Positions 33,191 through 43,100 of a stretch of 64,000 bases of DNA are shown piece by piece. Position 1 is the stretch's first letter; each line of letters starts with the position of its first letter. The position numbers were made by a program, and so were the translations under genes. This stretch comes from Gracilaria gracilis (taxonomy: Eukaryota > Rhodophyta > Florideophyceae > Gracilariales > Gracilariaceae), in contig JARGSG010000089.1 in NCBI GenBank assembly GCA_030374805.1, positions 48,991 to 112,990 of the forward strand. The letters are read 5' to 3'. The notes beneath the pieces are model-generated. The model saw only the letters and a program-made list of their open reading frames with translations, had not been told where the DNA came from and ran no database searches.

Positions 33191-33999
33191 GTCAAATAGC
33201 CTCCAAAGAATTGTTTTCGCTCGTATCCTCCTTCTTAAGAGTAAACTGCGCCGTCGCGGTCACGCTAACAGCGGTATAGATTTTATATTTACACTAACGT
33301 ATCATGCAACAACTAACTAAGTGTGTCAAAAAGCCTTCAAGGAGTGATCCAAAAGCCTTGCGCAACATAATTACCAAATAAAAGCTCGGGTATGGCTCTC
33401 TCGAATACTGTTTCAGGAATCCTATAGCAAGGGAAAGATCTTATCTAAATTGTAAGCGAAGAGTTTTGTTCCGTTTCGTATATTGGAACTAATTGGAAAG
33501 AATGCTGTTGCCATGACAGTTTCTCTCTATGAACATCGAAATTGTCCCAAGCATGGCCCAAAGTTGGACGATAGTGGTACATTTAGGTTCGAAATTTGCT
33601 AGAAGTACTTTTAAGGTAAAAAGACGTCGGTGGTGGGCAAAATTATGTGGCCGAAATTTGTTCGAAATAAGGGCAAAATGTGGGCATTAAGGTTCTGAAT
33701 GACAGTCCTATTATAACGCCAACAACATTTTCCACCCAGTTTTGAATGATTTTGCAGAATTGCATACTGATTTCGTCCACGTTTACGAAATGTTTGGGAC
33801 AGTTTCGATGTTCAAAGGGTTCTGCACATGTACGAACCAATTTAGTTGTGCATATCTCACAAACGGAGCCGCATCGTTAGCAACCTGAAGAAATTGTACG
33901 ATGTAGCCATAATACTTTTTCAGCTTCAGTAAATTCACCAAAAAGTTCCCTTTATACTGTTGATCGAATTCTTGTCCATCAGAAACGATATTGTGGATA
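33191..33999. other. AT-rich sequence, no gene recognised
   Basis: No open frame with known motifs. The longest is a 65-codon minus frame at 33643-33840. Confidence 0.4.
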
Positions 34000-34585
34000 T
34001 CAGTGGCTCATTCTATTAGAGAATTTGAACACTCTCAATGCTTGGTGGCAGCACACGAGGGACTTCATTAACGCTGATAGTACGTTAATGAAGGCAGTTC
34101 TAAGAATTTGTACAGAATCAACCTTTGGTACAACTGCATTGATCTGGTCGTCAATAGTAGTCAAGGGCAATGATGCAACAGTATAAAATTGAGAGACAGC
34201 ACTGAATTGAATGTTTATTACTTCAAATGATTGGGTGGAAGAAAAGCACTCACATGGACGATATTTAAGAACGAGATAGACGCTTGGTAGCTGCAGAAGA
34301 GAGATATCATGGGCCTTCCAGAGTGAAGTTTCATACAGTGTTTTCCAGTTGTTGTACAGGAACAAAATATACTGTCAAACGGACAATCAAAACGACTTCC
34401 AATACGTTGCATGGTGATTGGAAGACTGGGTTGTTAACTAACTTCACGAGCGTTACGGCATCGTGCTTGGGATGTCTCTGGACTGCAAAGTGATAATCAT
34501 TTGCTTCTAACTTTTCTTCGTCAGTTTCAATGACCAAGACCATGACGAGAATTTCACTACATTTTTCATAGGTTACATGGGACAC
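34000..34585 (-). pseudogene. Unknown protein relic
   Basis: Two overlapping minus-strand frames (34585-34331 and 34365-34000) join by one frameshift near 34350. The text reads as real protein, for example HPKHDAVTLVKLVNNPVFQSP followed by NVLEVVLIVRLTVYFVP. The HP...V...LR pattern is loosely reminiscent of the Mediator subunit MED1 domain, but this is weak. It ends with a TAG at 34000. No promoter or intron is evident. Confidence 0.3.
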
Positions 34586-34599
34586 AAAGTGCGTAATGA

Positions 34600-36139
34600 T
34601 TATAAGGTTTTTTGTATTGGTTATTTATTTAACCTCTGCTGTGTTATCTTTTATTTGGCAACTAATTAGAGTTCTGGTTGGTTTTTGAATAAAATTGTTG
34701 TTACCACCTTGTTACTTTATACAACCACTATATCGATATTGAATCAATAAAAGCGTAGAAACTTGCTTTTGCGCATTTACCGGCTACTACCCTACACGAT
34801 CTTCTGAACGTATACAGATGTGCTACACAGAACAATGGAGCAGGGTTAGCAGGTCCCTTCTCTGTGTTTCTCGCTTAGTAAATACTAAATAATCTTCCAA
34901 AAGCGTTGCGATAGTGATAAATAATGCGCATGCAACTATCGTAAGACTTCATATTATCACTATAAGCTCAGGGTCTTTTTATCAACTCGTAGTTTAATCA
35001 CGACGGTCGAGAAGCCAAATTGTAGTCTAGAGTCTCGAATAGTATATATAGTACAAGTTCTCAATCTGCAACTTACGCTTCTTGGGTGCAGTGATTCTGA
35101 TTCAGACTTGAATCTGCGTGGGTTGCTTGCGTGCAGTTTACATTTTAGAACACAGCCTTCTGAGGTGTAACTGCTGGTCTAGACTACCTTTTACGCACGA
35201 AAGATGGATCAACATTGCCGCGATGTGGTGTGAAAGAATAGCCGTAACGAAAGAGAAGGTTTTCAAAATTCTTAAATTAGGTGTAGGTTAAAGTTTTTTG
35301 CATGTACACTATTATTGATGAACGCATCATGTTCATCATTGTTCATCATTTCAGCACAGCATACTGTTTAACAACACATGCAAAAAGCTTGTAGAGAAAG
35401 AGTGGAGCTTTAGAAAGTGTTCTTTTCGAAGCACTGAGAGCAGAGGCCCATCGTTGTACCTGGTATCCCGGACCAGGTCTGCTACAGATGTATCGAGCAT
35501 CCTGCAGTGCTCTTGTCGGTTTTGCGAGCTGCGAAGACGACTACTGCTCCCAATGCTTGTGTTATAGAAACGGATCTACCTTTTCATGTTGGTCATAATA
35601 TACGAAACCGCCATCGTTCCTCTTGAACCATTTAAACGCCAAACAACTCTTTTTAAATTAAAGCCAAAATTGAACATTTTGCATCTGCAAAATTTTCAAC
35701 TTTAGGTTCAATGACAAGGAATTGGCCTTTTGTTTTATTTCAAAGTGTTTCTTGGTCAGAAAGCAGCATTTTAATACACGCTGTTCCGTATTATGAGAAT
35801 CACCTCGTCCGAAAGCGATTGTAGTCTGTCTTCTTGAAGACGCCATTGCAAGAAAAACGAATTGCTGAACTCATTTGGAGCCCAGTGGCCTATATTTGCT
35901 TTACATTAGTGACATCCTTTCCACTCAAACCAATGTCAAAAACAGACACTCATCTACGCAAAAATGGCAGCCATCGAAGACCAGTCGCTTTCCATGTTAC
36001 ACTGTAGAGAATTGATAGATACCCAATCCACATCGACAGGCCTCTGGGCATCAACTTGCTGGAGTGTGACCTGTTTAAGGTACAGGTCACTGCAAGCGAG
36101 CTGCCACCCACGCAGTTCTCGGGTGGTACTCTTCGTAGG
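34600..36139. other. AT-rich sequence, no gene recognised
   Basis: TATA-rich (for example AGTATATATAGTAC near 35040) with only short frames. A small palindrome around 35459-35477 (CCTGGTATCCCGGACCAGG) is the only structured element I see. Confidence 0.4.
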
Positions 36140-36145
36140 TAGCAC

Positions 36146-37054
36146 TTGAGATGTGAGCGCTCCATTCGAGGTCACAGAATCGTGTCATATAAGAAAAGAT
36201 TCCCATTTCCTTCAGTAGACGAAGAAGCCATCGAACTCCACACCTTTCATCTTTCAACCTGCGCCCACAGCCGACTGGCGCACATACCCGCAGGGACCAT
36301 CGTGAACCATCGCTGGAAAATAATCGCCCTCATCGGTGTAGGGCAATATGAAAACCTGTTTGCCGCAAAAGGCCTTGCGAAAATAGTCACGTCGCCCATC
36401 GTTCGTCTGCTGGAGGAGCACATGGTGTCTCCACTTAGAAGAAGAAACTTGTTACGCAGCGTGACTTTAGCCCCACCTGAGAGCAACGCTAACGTCACAA
36501 ACGAGGTTCGGCCACGTGAAGGACATTTGGACATTTTGGTGCCACATAATTCCATCGAAAATGTGGAGCCAAACATATGCCACAAAACAGTACTTGGCAT
36601 TGGCATGGATGCGTTGTTAGTTTTGCAGCGCATTCTCACTATGGGAATGGCGTACGGTAATATGAACCGAGGTAATGTGCTATTCACAACCACTGAAGAC
36701 GACGAAACAAAAGCGTTTCTTGTCCACCTGGACGATGTGACGCCGCTTACCAGCCATAACAAGGTGGTGGATGTTTGGCAGCTGATGAATCTGATAGTGA
36801 AGATGTTGAAATATGAAAAATTTGGCCTTTTCCTTTTGGGGGAGCCTTTGTTGCCCATGACCGAGTTGCACAAAGATTTTATTGGTGGTGCCGTGAGGCG
36901 TCTTTATGAGAATCGGCGGTCGGTGAACTCTCCGCTGCCCGGGCACGTTTCTCATATGATTAATCACTTGCTGGAGTACCCTTTTTTCATTGACTACGTT
37001 ACTGAGCAGTTCACAGCACATGTATTTATCTTCAAACTTCATCAAATAGGATAG
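36146..37054 (+). CDS. Protein-kinase-like protein, probable CK1-type pseudokinase
   Basis: The open frame has no ATG at its beginning (a stop lies at 36140-36142), so an upstream exon is likely. Near residue 50 is IVNHRWKIIALIGVGQYENL, which matches the kinase glycine loop. The catalytic-loop position reads YGNMNRGNVLF, where active CK1 kinases have HRD.KP.N; the HRD is lost but the Asn is kept. The DFG position reads HLDDVTP. This looks like a casein-kinase-1-related fold without catalytic residues. It ends with TAG at 37052-37054. The frame is unbroken over 300 codons, so it may be expressed, but it is short for a full kinase. Confidence 0.5.
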   Translation: MRCERSIRGHRIVSYKKRFPFPSVDEEAIELHTFHLSTCAHSRLAHIPAGTIVNHRWKIIALIGVGQYENLFAAKGLAKIVTSPIVRLLEEHMVSPLRRRNLLRSVTLAPPESNANVTNEVRPREGHLDILVPHNSIENVEPNICHKTVLGIGMDALLVLQRILTMGMAYGNMNRGNVLFTTTEDDETKAFLVHLDDVTPLTSHNKVVDVWQLMNLIVKMLKYEKFGLFLLGEPLLPMTELHKDFIGGAVRRLYENRRSVNSPLPGHVSHMINHLLEYPFFIDYVTEQFTAHVFIFKLHQIG

Positions 37055-37816
37055 CATCGTTATTAGTAGAGCTAAATTGTGATTAAAATTGCAATTGAAA
37101 TTTAAATTCAAGTAACTGAATACTTTCAAATCCGAGACGAGGCGGACGGTGTGCAGATGAAGAAAAGCGGTGTTTGCATTGCTATAAAGCTCTCACTGCT
37201 TACAAACACATTATGGGCTTGCTGTCATATGACCACGCGCAGAGCGTGCGCTGCTTACGCGAGGCGTAGACCTCCGGGCGCAGCTCACGCAGCTCCTGCG
37301 GCCCGAGCTTGCAGTGGCCGAGAGCTGATAACAAAACGATGCCGTCTGGCTCTCTGCGGGTGGGCCTGGAGGGACCAGACGAAGGGAACGCAATTCCTCC
37401 CTGTTTTGTTGCAGTCGTCTGTATTCTGCAAATGCTAGTTTTTGGCGAGGGTCGCGCAGAATCTGGCAAGGGTCGTCCAGTAAATTGTTTGGAAAATTAC
37501 CTTGTGCTGCCTTTCCAAATTTTGCAGAAAATTGCTTGGGTCGCCCAGTATTGGTCCGCAGGAAATACTCCGTGGTATTCCGGTCGCGCTAGTTTGCTCT
37601 GCCAGGATTAACTGCGCAGTTTTCCACCAAGTGCAGTATCAGTTTTCACATTGGGTGCACATTAAACTTCTCAATAATTGGAATACTCGCATTCACCCAA
37701 TGGAATAGTAGCGCTAGTTCCGATGCTTCCTACTCAACCAGAGTTTCCTTTATTTGTATCTATTCACCTATCTGATGCCTATCGTAATTGCTATTCTAAT
37801 CCCTATCCACTACATT
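37055..37816. other. No gene recognised; GC-rich island
   Basis: 37220-37400 is much richer in GC than its surroundings and has self-complementary stretches (AGAGCGTGCGCTGC and GCGCAGCTCACGCAGCTC). Open frames on both strands here are probably composition effects. Confidence 0.35.
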
Positions 37817-37898
37817 GGCAGAGCTCTATTCAATGGCATGGGCGAGCGTCAACCTCGCCAGGTTCATGCTCGCCAGCACCATTGAACGGCGCTCTGCC
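37817..37898. repeat. Inverted repeat (hairpin), about 30-bp arms
   Basis: Left arm GGCAGAGC...TTCAATGG...GGGCGAGC pairs with GCTCGCC...CCATTGAA...GCTCTGCC across a loop of about 20 nt. Confidence 0.7.
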
Positions 37899-37938
37899 CG
37901 AGCATTTTCGCAAAGAATGTGAGCCGACTTGCGAACTG

Positions 37939-37977
37939 CAGTACCGCCATGAAGCGAAGCGCCTCATGGCGATACTG
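37939..37977. repeat. Inverted repeat (hairpin), 18-bp arms
   Basis: CAGTACCGCCATGAAGCG pairs imperfectly with CGCCTCATGGCGATACTG with almost no loop. The core GAAGCGCC word recurs in the palindrome cluster at 45.8-47.0 kb. Confidence 0.6.
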
Positions 37978-38199
37978 TACTACTCGGTTTGTGCGTCGCA
38001 TGTCAGTTCGCTCATCGCACGTAGCGCTCACCGCCTCGCAAAACGTTCGAAATTAGTTTTACCTGTATTGGGATCGGAAAGGAAGCGAGTTGTCAGTATT
38101 CCCAATCTGGAGTGTAGAGTATTACTCTTGTGAGAAACGTACCACATATCAGAGTGCTATCTGTTTCTAAGAAAAAAGGTCAGTATTACCACCATGAGC

Positions 38200-39190
38200 T
38201 CCCTGTGTTCAACGGCTAAGATAATAAAAGAAAAAGTTAGATTACTGAAAAATGCAGTTCCCAGACAGAGTAGATCAACAAGACGCACCAATAACATGAA
38301 CGCATTCAAGAGATTGAGGCACCGTTGACCATCCCCATATTCTCCTCGTTGCCACACGGGCAGCATAAGAAACAATCCTTTACCTGTTAAGCAATGAATT
38401 GATGGAAAACATGTCAGAATCAAACCAAGAAGAACCATCATGCCATGAAAACATAGCCAACTTACCATTAAGAATCACTCGTTCTGCCTCGTGGATGTAA
38501 CGCACGTGCCCACTATTAGACCAACATCGTATGCAGTCGCATCGAAATCGCATCGAAATCGCTTACCTGTGAATCAATACAATGCCACTCCAAATATCAG
38601 AAATAAAGCAAAAAGTGCCCAATCTCGCTTTCTCAAAGTTTAAAATGACCAATACGCAGTCTTCTGTACAAAACCATTCCGCATCGTGCCACATTCCTCG
38701 CGCTCTCCAACAACAGTAATTGTGTTCAACGGCGAAGAAGATAAAACAACAAGTTGGAATACTTAGAAACGCGTTTCCCAACACACTATTTCAACAAGAC
38801 GTACCAAGAACATGAACGCATTCAAGAGATTGAGGCACTGCGACTATAGGAGTATGCGGATGGTCAACGGTGCTACCGTTGACCTTCCGCATAATCGTAT
38901 AGTCGCAAAACCGGCATCATAAGAAACATTCCTTTACATGTTTAGCAATGAAATGATGAAGAGCATGTCCGAATCAAGCCAGAAAGAAACCAACCCGCAA
39001 TGAAAACATAGCCAACTTACCATTCAGAACCACTCATGCTGCCTCGTACACGTAACGCACTCGCTGACCATTAGACTACGCGCAGATGCATATCGAGAAG
39101 CGTTTATCTGCGAAGGAATACAATTCCGCTTAAAATGTCAGAAACATAAAGTGACCAACCTCGCTTTCCCAAACTTACCATTACGAATTC
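38200..39190 (-). repeat. Tandem duplication, about 510-bp unit, of a small spliced-gene relic
   Basis: Two diverged direct copies start near 38200 and 38710. Shared words include GAACGCATTCAAGAGATTGAGG, AAACATAGCCAACTTACCATT and CAGAAATAAAGC-like blocks. On the minus strand each copy carries a short coding-like segment (VRYIHEAERVILNG in one, VRYVYEAA..VVLNG in the other) ending in AATG followed by GTAAGTTGGC, a strong splice donor. A third related exon-like piece lies near 39170. This suggests a tandemly duplicated, now decayed, small multi-exon gene on the minus strand. Confidence 0.5.
38840..38906. repeat. Long perfect-type hairpin, 32-bp arms with a 3-nt loop
   Basis: Arms 38840-38871 and 38875-38906 match at about 29 of 32 positions (GCGACTATA...GGTCAACGGT), loop GCT. 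The hairpin is present in the second unit of the tandem duplication; the first unit has only the right-arm-like sequence (ACCGTTGACC). Confidence 0.85.
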
Positions 39191-39690
39191 TTCTGTACAG
39201 ACCAGTTCCGCATCGTTTCAGAAATATTAGTAGTTGGTTCAGAGGTATGAAGCGTGGAAAAATAGCCTTACCAAAGAACCCAAACGTCCGCACCTTAGCA
39301 AAAGGAGATTCTCCGAAATGGTTCGTTCAACTTCCTAATCGCATGATGTCCGACGTCATGCGACTAGGAAGTGAAAGATCTGTTTCGGAAAGCATCAATC
39401 ATGTTTTGCGCACCGCGCGCGAGAAACCGAACGAAACGGAGCAAATATCGCCTTCGTCGAAGCGCAATGGGAAAACGTAGTCAGCTTCGGATGAAAATGG
39501 GAGAGAACGTCGTGTTCAAAAGTACCAGAAGCCAGTGACCTACATCAGCATCAACTGGGACGCTGGCCCGGACGACGATCCCAGTTTATGGAGGAGGCGA
39601 GGCCACAGAGAATTTTACGCGTCGTCGGCCGAGATCGGACAAGTGTACAGATACATCGTTGTCAATCGACAGAATTATTTTCAGTGGTAG
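39191..39690 (+). pseudogene. Unknown protein relic with one stop
   Basis: A plus-strand frame from about 39191 runs through TAG at 39478-39480 and continues in phase to TAG at 39688-39690. The second half (KYQKPVTYISINWDAG, then YRYIVVNRQNYFQW) reads as real protein. About 160 codons in all. No family recognised. Confidence 0.35.
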
Positions 39691-40116
39691 ATAATCAGGG
39701 TTGAACCCTGGCGTCAAGGTCGACGTGTCCATGCGTTCCTCTTTTGAACAAAAGCACGTGATTTAAACTCAAATCTATTCTCCACTCCTTCCCCGGTCCT
39801 CAGCATCCTCCCCACCGTCCTTCCGTCTTCCGCTTCTCTTCCGTGCTTGTTCCCTTCCTCTCCTCTCAGTCCTTTCCCTCCATTATGGTTTACTACTGCA
39901 GACACAAACCGCGCGGTTGTCCGTTCATGGCGCGAGGAGTGTTGTAGCTTCAGAGACACGTCAGTCAATGTCCTCACCGTCACAAAGCCATTCCACACGG
40001 TGAGCACAGCATTCGACGGAGCAAGCGTTTCAAGTTATCTGCCCCACCTCCAAACGCTTCTTCTTCGGAAACCGTTACAGCTCCCTGCCGTACTGCCGAG
40101 TCTCTCTCCCAAAGAA

Positions 40117-43089
40117 ATGGAGGTCTCCGTTCCATCGGAACCTCCGGAACCAGACCGAATTGATTCGAGTTCTAAACCTCCGTCACCGTCTCCCCCACCC
40201 TTTGAAACCTCAATTGGAAACGACTCTACTCCTCCACCTTCCGAAGAGTCGCTCGGCGCTCTTCACATGGATTATCTTACCGTCTCTCTCGCTTCCGTAG
40301 CCTCCAACCTTGGTCACCGTGAGGCTTACGAGCTCATTGGTCTTCTTCGGAACCCCCGCTCCTCGCAGAAGCGCTTCAACGAAACCATCACCAGTTCCAA
40401 GCACTGTACGGAACTCAAGAACGCTATCTTCGAACGATATGCTTCCAACGATGGATTCAAACGAACCTCTATCTCCCCACATGGATGTACGTTCAGCGCC
40501 ACCCTCTACACGAGAGACCCAATTGAGACCCTCCTCAAGCAGCTCCATTTGGCTAACAGCGAAAACACCTTCTTCCATCCTATCCCCCAGACCCACTCCG
40601 CGAAAATTTCTCATCCCATGTCCGCAACTCTCGCAAGAGACGCCACCTCCAAGTTGAAGGAAGTGGTCATGGGCTCCTTGGATAATAGAATAGTTTGGCA
40701 TACTCAAGAAATAATTTTCAGTGAATCTTTCGTAGGTCTTCTGCAGGTGTACACCGATAAGTCTTCAACAACTCTAAAGCAAACTTTGGTCACCGCCTAT
40801 CCCCTTCACCTCGTTTTCGTCAACTTTTCCGACCATCTACGCCGCAAATGTATCCGCGAGAACCTCACGGTAGTTGCGTACTTCCCTACAGCTCTCGAAG
40901 AAGTTTCTTCGTCGCAGGCAGATGCCATGTCCTTCGTTTCCAACAAATCTCTCCGCGATGCGAGGATGCAGATTCTGCATCACTCCCTTCGTCGTATTCT
41001 AGAGCCTATTCTAAACCTTGCATTGAAAGGAATTGAGTTCACCGGGAAACACAAAGTTGATCGGGTATGCAATCCACTGTTGGAAAGTTACTGCGCAGAC
41101 ATACCTGAAGCAAAGGATATTCTGTCTATTCTTCACGGCACAAAGACCGGACGCCCCTGTCACAGATGCCAGGTGCCACGCTCAGCTTTATCCAGTGATG
41201 TGCCTACCTCTTTCTCCTTGCGCACACAGAACCAGACGAATCGACTAAGGGAAACGTATTCCGCAGTCTTGAAAAATGCAGAGCAAGAAGACCTTGAACG
41301 ACGTCCCTGTCGAGCTAGAGACAGAAGAGCTCAGGCCGATTCTCTGATGTGCTCCAACTCCGTATCTCTTACCCGATCTTTTCTAGAAAGCCCTTTCATC
41401 CTTCGTTTCATCCCAGGACTTTCTCCTTACAGCCTCTTTTCCTTCGAACCGTTGCACAACCTTCATCTTGGCATATCAAAGCTCATTAAAACAGCCACCA
41501 TTGAGCTACTTCAGTCACACACGCTGTCAACCACCATAGAAGCATCTGCACCGCGCTCCTTCCGAACAGTTCGCACGCAACTTCTAAACCATGCAAATGC
41601 CATCCTCGCCGCCATGGAAAGGGACTTCCCCGCTAGAGGCTTGCACATAGACTTTTCTACACAAGAAAAAGGCAAGTCTCTCAACAGTATATTCTCCAAC
41701 AAAGGTCTACGTGGAATGCTGGAGGCAAAGAACTACAAAACAATGGACATGGTTTTTCCATTCATAGGCGCTTTCTTTGATACATGTTGTGGAGAACATG
41801 AAACATCACCTATCACAACCATCTTCACACAATACTCAGACTTGGTCGGCGCCATTTTCAGGTACAATCGAGAACCACACTGGAACGAAAGCGCTCTCTC
41901 AGCTCTCCAGGCCCAGATCACAGCCTTCAAACAATGTACGACCAGAACATTAGCCGAATTCCACCCCTCTAGACTTGGAACGTTGAAGTTTCATCTTCTT
42001 GACCATCTCGTCGAAGATATCAGACGTCTAGGAGGTATCCAATACTACGATGCAAGGATATATGAGCATGCCCACCTCTTGTTCAAAAGACATTATCGGC
42101 GAACGTCGAGAAGAATGGCAACGGCTGTGCAGGAAACCATTCGCTTTATCGACCATGAAAATGTTAGAAAGAAATGGATTGGTGATAATCTCCAAGGAGG
42201 CATGGCACGCGCACCATACGCTTCCCCAATACCTTCTATTCAACTTCCTCGATTTACGAAGAGGGGTCGTTCGATAACCATGGGACAACTTCGACACTAC
42301 GTTAGGCGGCTTTCGTCATCTTCACTGACGCTATCTGATGTTAAGAAGGATCTCCAGGATAATGATACAATCTCCATTCAAGACCAAATTGGGGAACAAT
42401 CACTTCTACTGTTCCTCAACCTGGTTGAGGAGGCGCTCGAAGATAACTCCATATCCCACTTACCGGAGAAGATCAGGATAACACTCGTGAACTCCGCAGT
42501 TGTAAGAGGTGGTATGGTTCCCGTTCTACGACATTTTGAGGCCTCGTCCGATCCTATCGTCCTACGTAGAAACAAGTACCCCGTCAACCAAAGGGTGTTT
42601 TCCTCTCCAGCTTTCGGACCGAGCAGGAAGCCCAAATTCTCAACCATCTTGGTCAAAGGAGAACAAGGTGCAACATGGGTTGGTCAAGTAGTCGCTCTTC
42701 ATCGTGTGTCTGTTCTCGAATACTCGGGGCCTGTTCCAGAAGTGGCATTTGTTCGGTATTTTGAGTTATTGCCTCCCGCAACAGCTTTAGACAATGTTTT
42801 GCAATGCATATCTTTACGTTGGGCCACAAGTGATGAGCAAAACCACACTGTACCCTTCCCTGCCCATTCAAAACTAAAGAGCTCAGAACACCTCAACCCT
42901 TGGTATGGAATGGTTCCGGGTTCAGCAATACAGGGAGCAGTACATATAGTTCGTTCTAATTATCCTGCCCAGCCATTTCCTTCTACACTCCAATGGTTCC
43001 AACATCGATTCCACACCAATAGGTTTTATCATGAGCCTGTTCAAAACCCAACTGAACCCGAAGAACCCCGTATAGAAGTAGAACAGTAA
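40117..43089 (+). CDS. Large transposase, Plavaka/KDZ (TNP2-like) type
   Basis: The open frame extends upstream to 39847 but the first in-frame ATG is 40117, giving 990 aa. The N-terminus is Pro/Ser-rich. Near residues 420-460 is ADIPEAKDILSILHGTK then CHRCQVP, the zinc-like region found in Plavaka-type transposases. FEPLHNLHLGISKLIK near residue 540 matches the conserved D/E-x-LH..-G block, and KFHLLDHLVEDIRRLGG near residue 720 with YEHAHLLFKRHYRRTSRR matches the C-terminal block with the conserved His. There are no stops or shifts, so it may be active. It is convergent with the broken partner gene, whose stop lies only 12 bp downstream (43101). I could not find terminal inverted repeats. 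Family assignment is from motif memory. Confidence 0.65.
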   Translation: MEVSVPSEPPEPDRIDSSSKPPSPSPPPFETSIGNDSTPPPSEESLGALHMDYLTVSLASVASNLGHREAYELIGLLRNPRSSQKRFNETITSSKHCTELKNAIFERYASNDGFKRTSISPHGCTFSATLYTRDPIETLLKQLHLANSENTFFHPIPQTHSAKISHPMSATLARDATSKLKEVVMGSLDNRIVWHTQEIIFSESFVGLLQVYTDKSSTTLKQTLVTAYPLHLVFVNFSDHLRRKCIRENLTVVAYFPTALEEVSSSQADAMSFVSNKSLRDARMQILHHSLRRILEPILNLALKGIEFTGKHKVDRVCNPLLESYCADIPEAKDILSILHGTKTGRPCHRCQVPRSALSSDVPTSFSLRTQNQTNRLRETYSAVLKNAEQEDLERRPCRARDRRAQADSLMCSNSVSLTRSFLESPFILRFIPGLSPYSLFSFEPLHNLHLGISKLIKTATIELLQSHTLSTTIEASAPRSFRTVRTQLLNHANAILAAMERDFPARGLHIDFSTQEKGKSLNSIFSNKGLRGMLEAKNYKTMDMVFPFIGAFFDTCCGEHETSPITTIFTQYSDLVGAIFRYNREPHWNESALSALQAQITAFKQCTTRTLAEFHPSRLGTLKFHLLDHLVEDIRRLGGIQYYDARIYEHAHLLFKRHYRRTSRRMATAVQETIRFIDHENVRKKWIGDNLQGGMARAPYASPIPSIQLPRFTKRGRSITMGQLRHYVRRLSSSSLTLSDVKKDLQDNDTISIQDQIGEQSLLLFLNLVEEALEDNSISHLPEKIRITLVNSAVVRGGMVPVLRHFEASSDPIVLRRNKYPVNQRVFSSPAFGPSRKPKFSTILVKGEQGATWVGQVVALHRVSVLEYSGPVPEVAFVRYFELLPPATALDNVLQCISLRWATSDEQNHTVPFPAHSKLKSSEHLNPWYGMVPGSAIQGAVHIVRSNYPAQPFPSTLQWFQHRFHTNRFYHEPVQNPTEPEEPRIEVEQ

Positions 43090-43100
43090 AAGATTCCCAG

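Noticed and set aside
34331-34585. Mediator MED1 homologue.
   Set aside because: The resemblance is a loose pattern in about 40 residues; not enough to name it.
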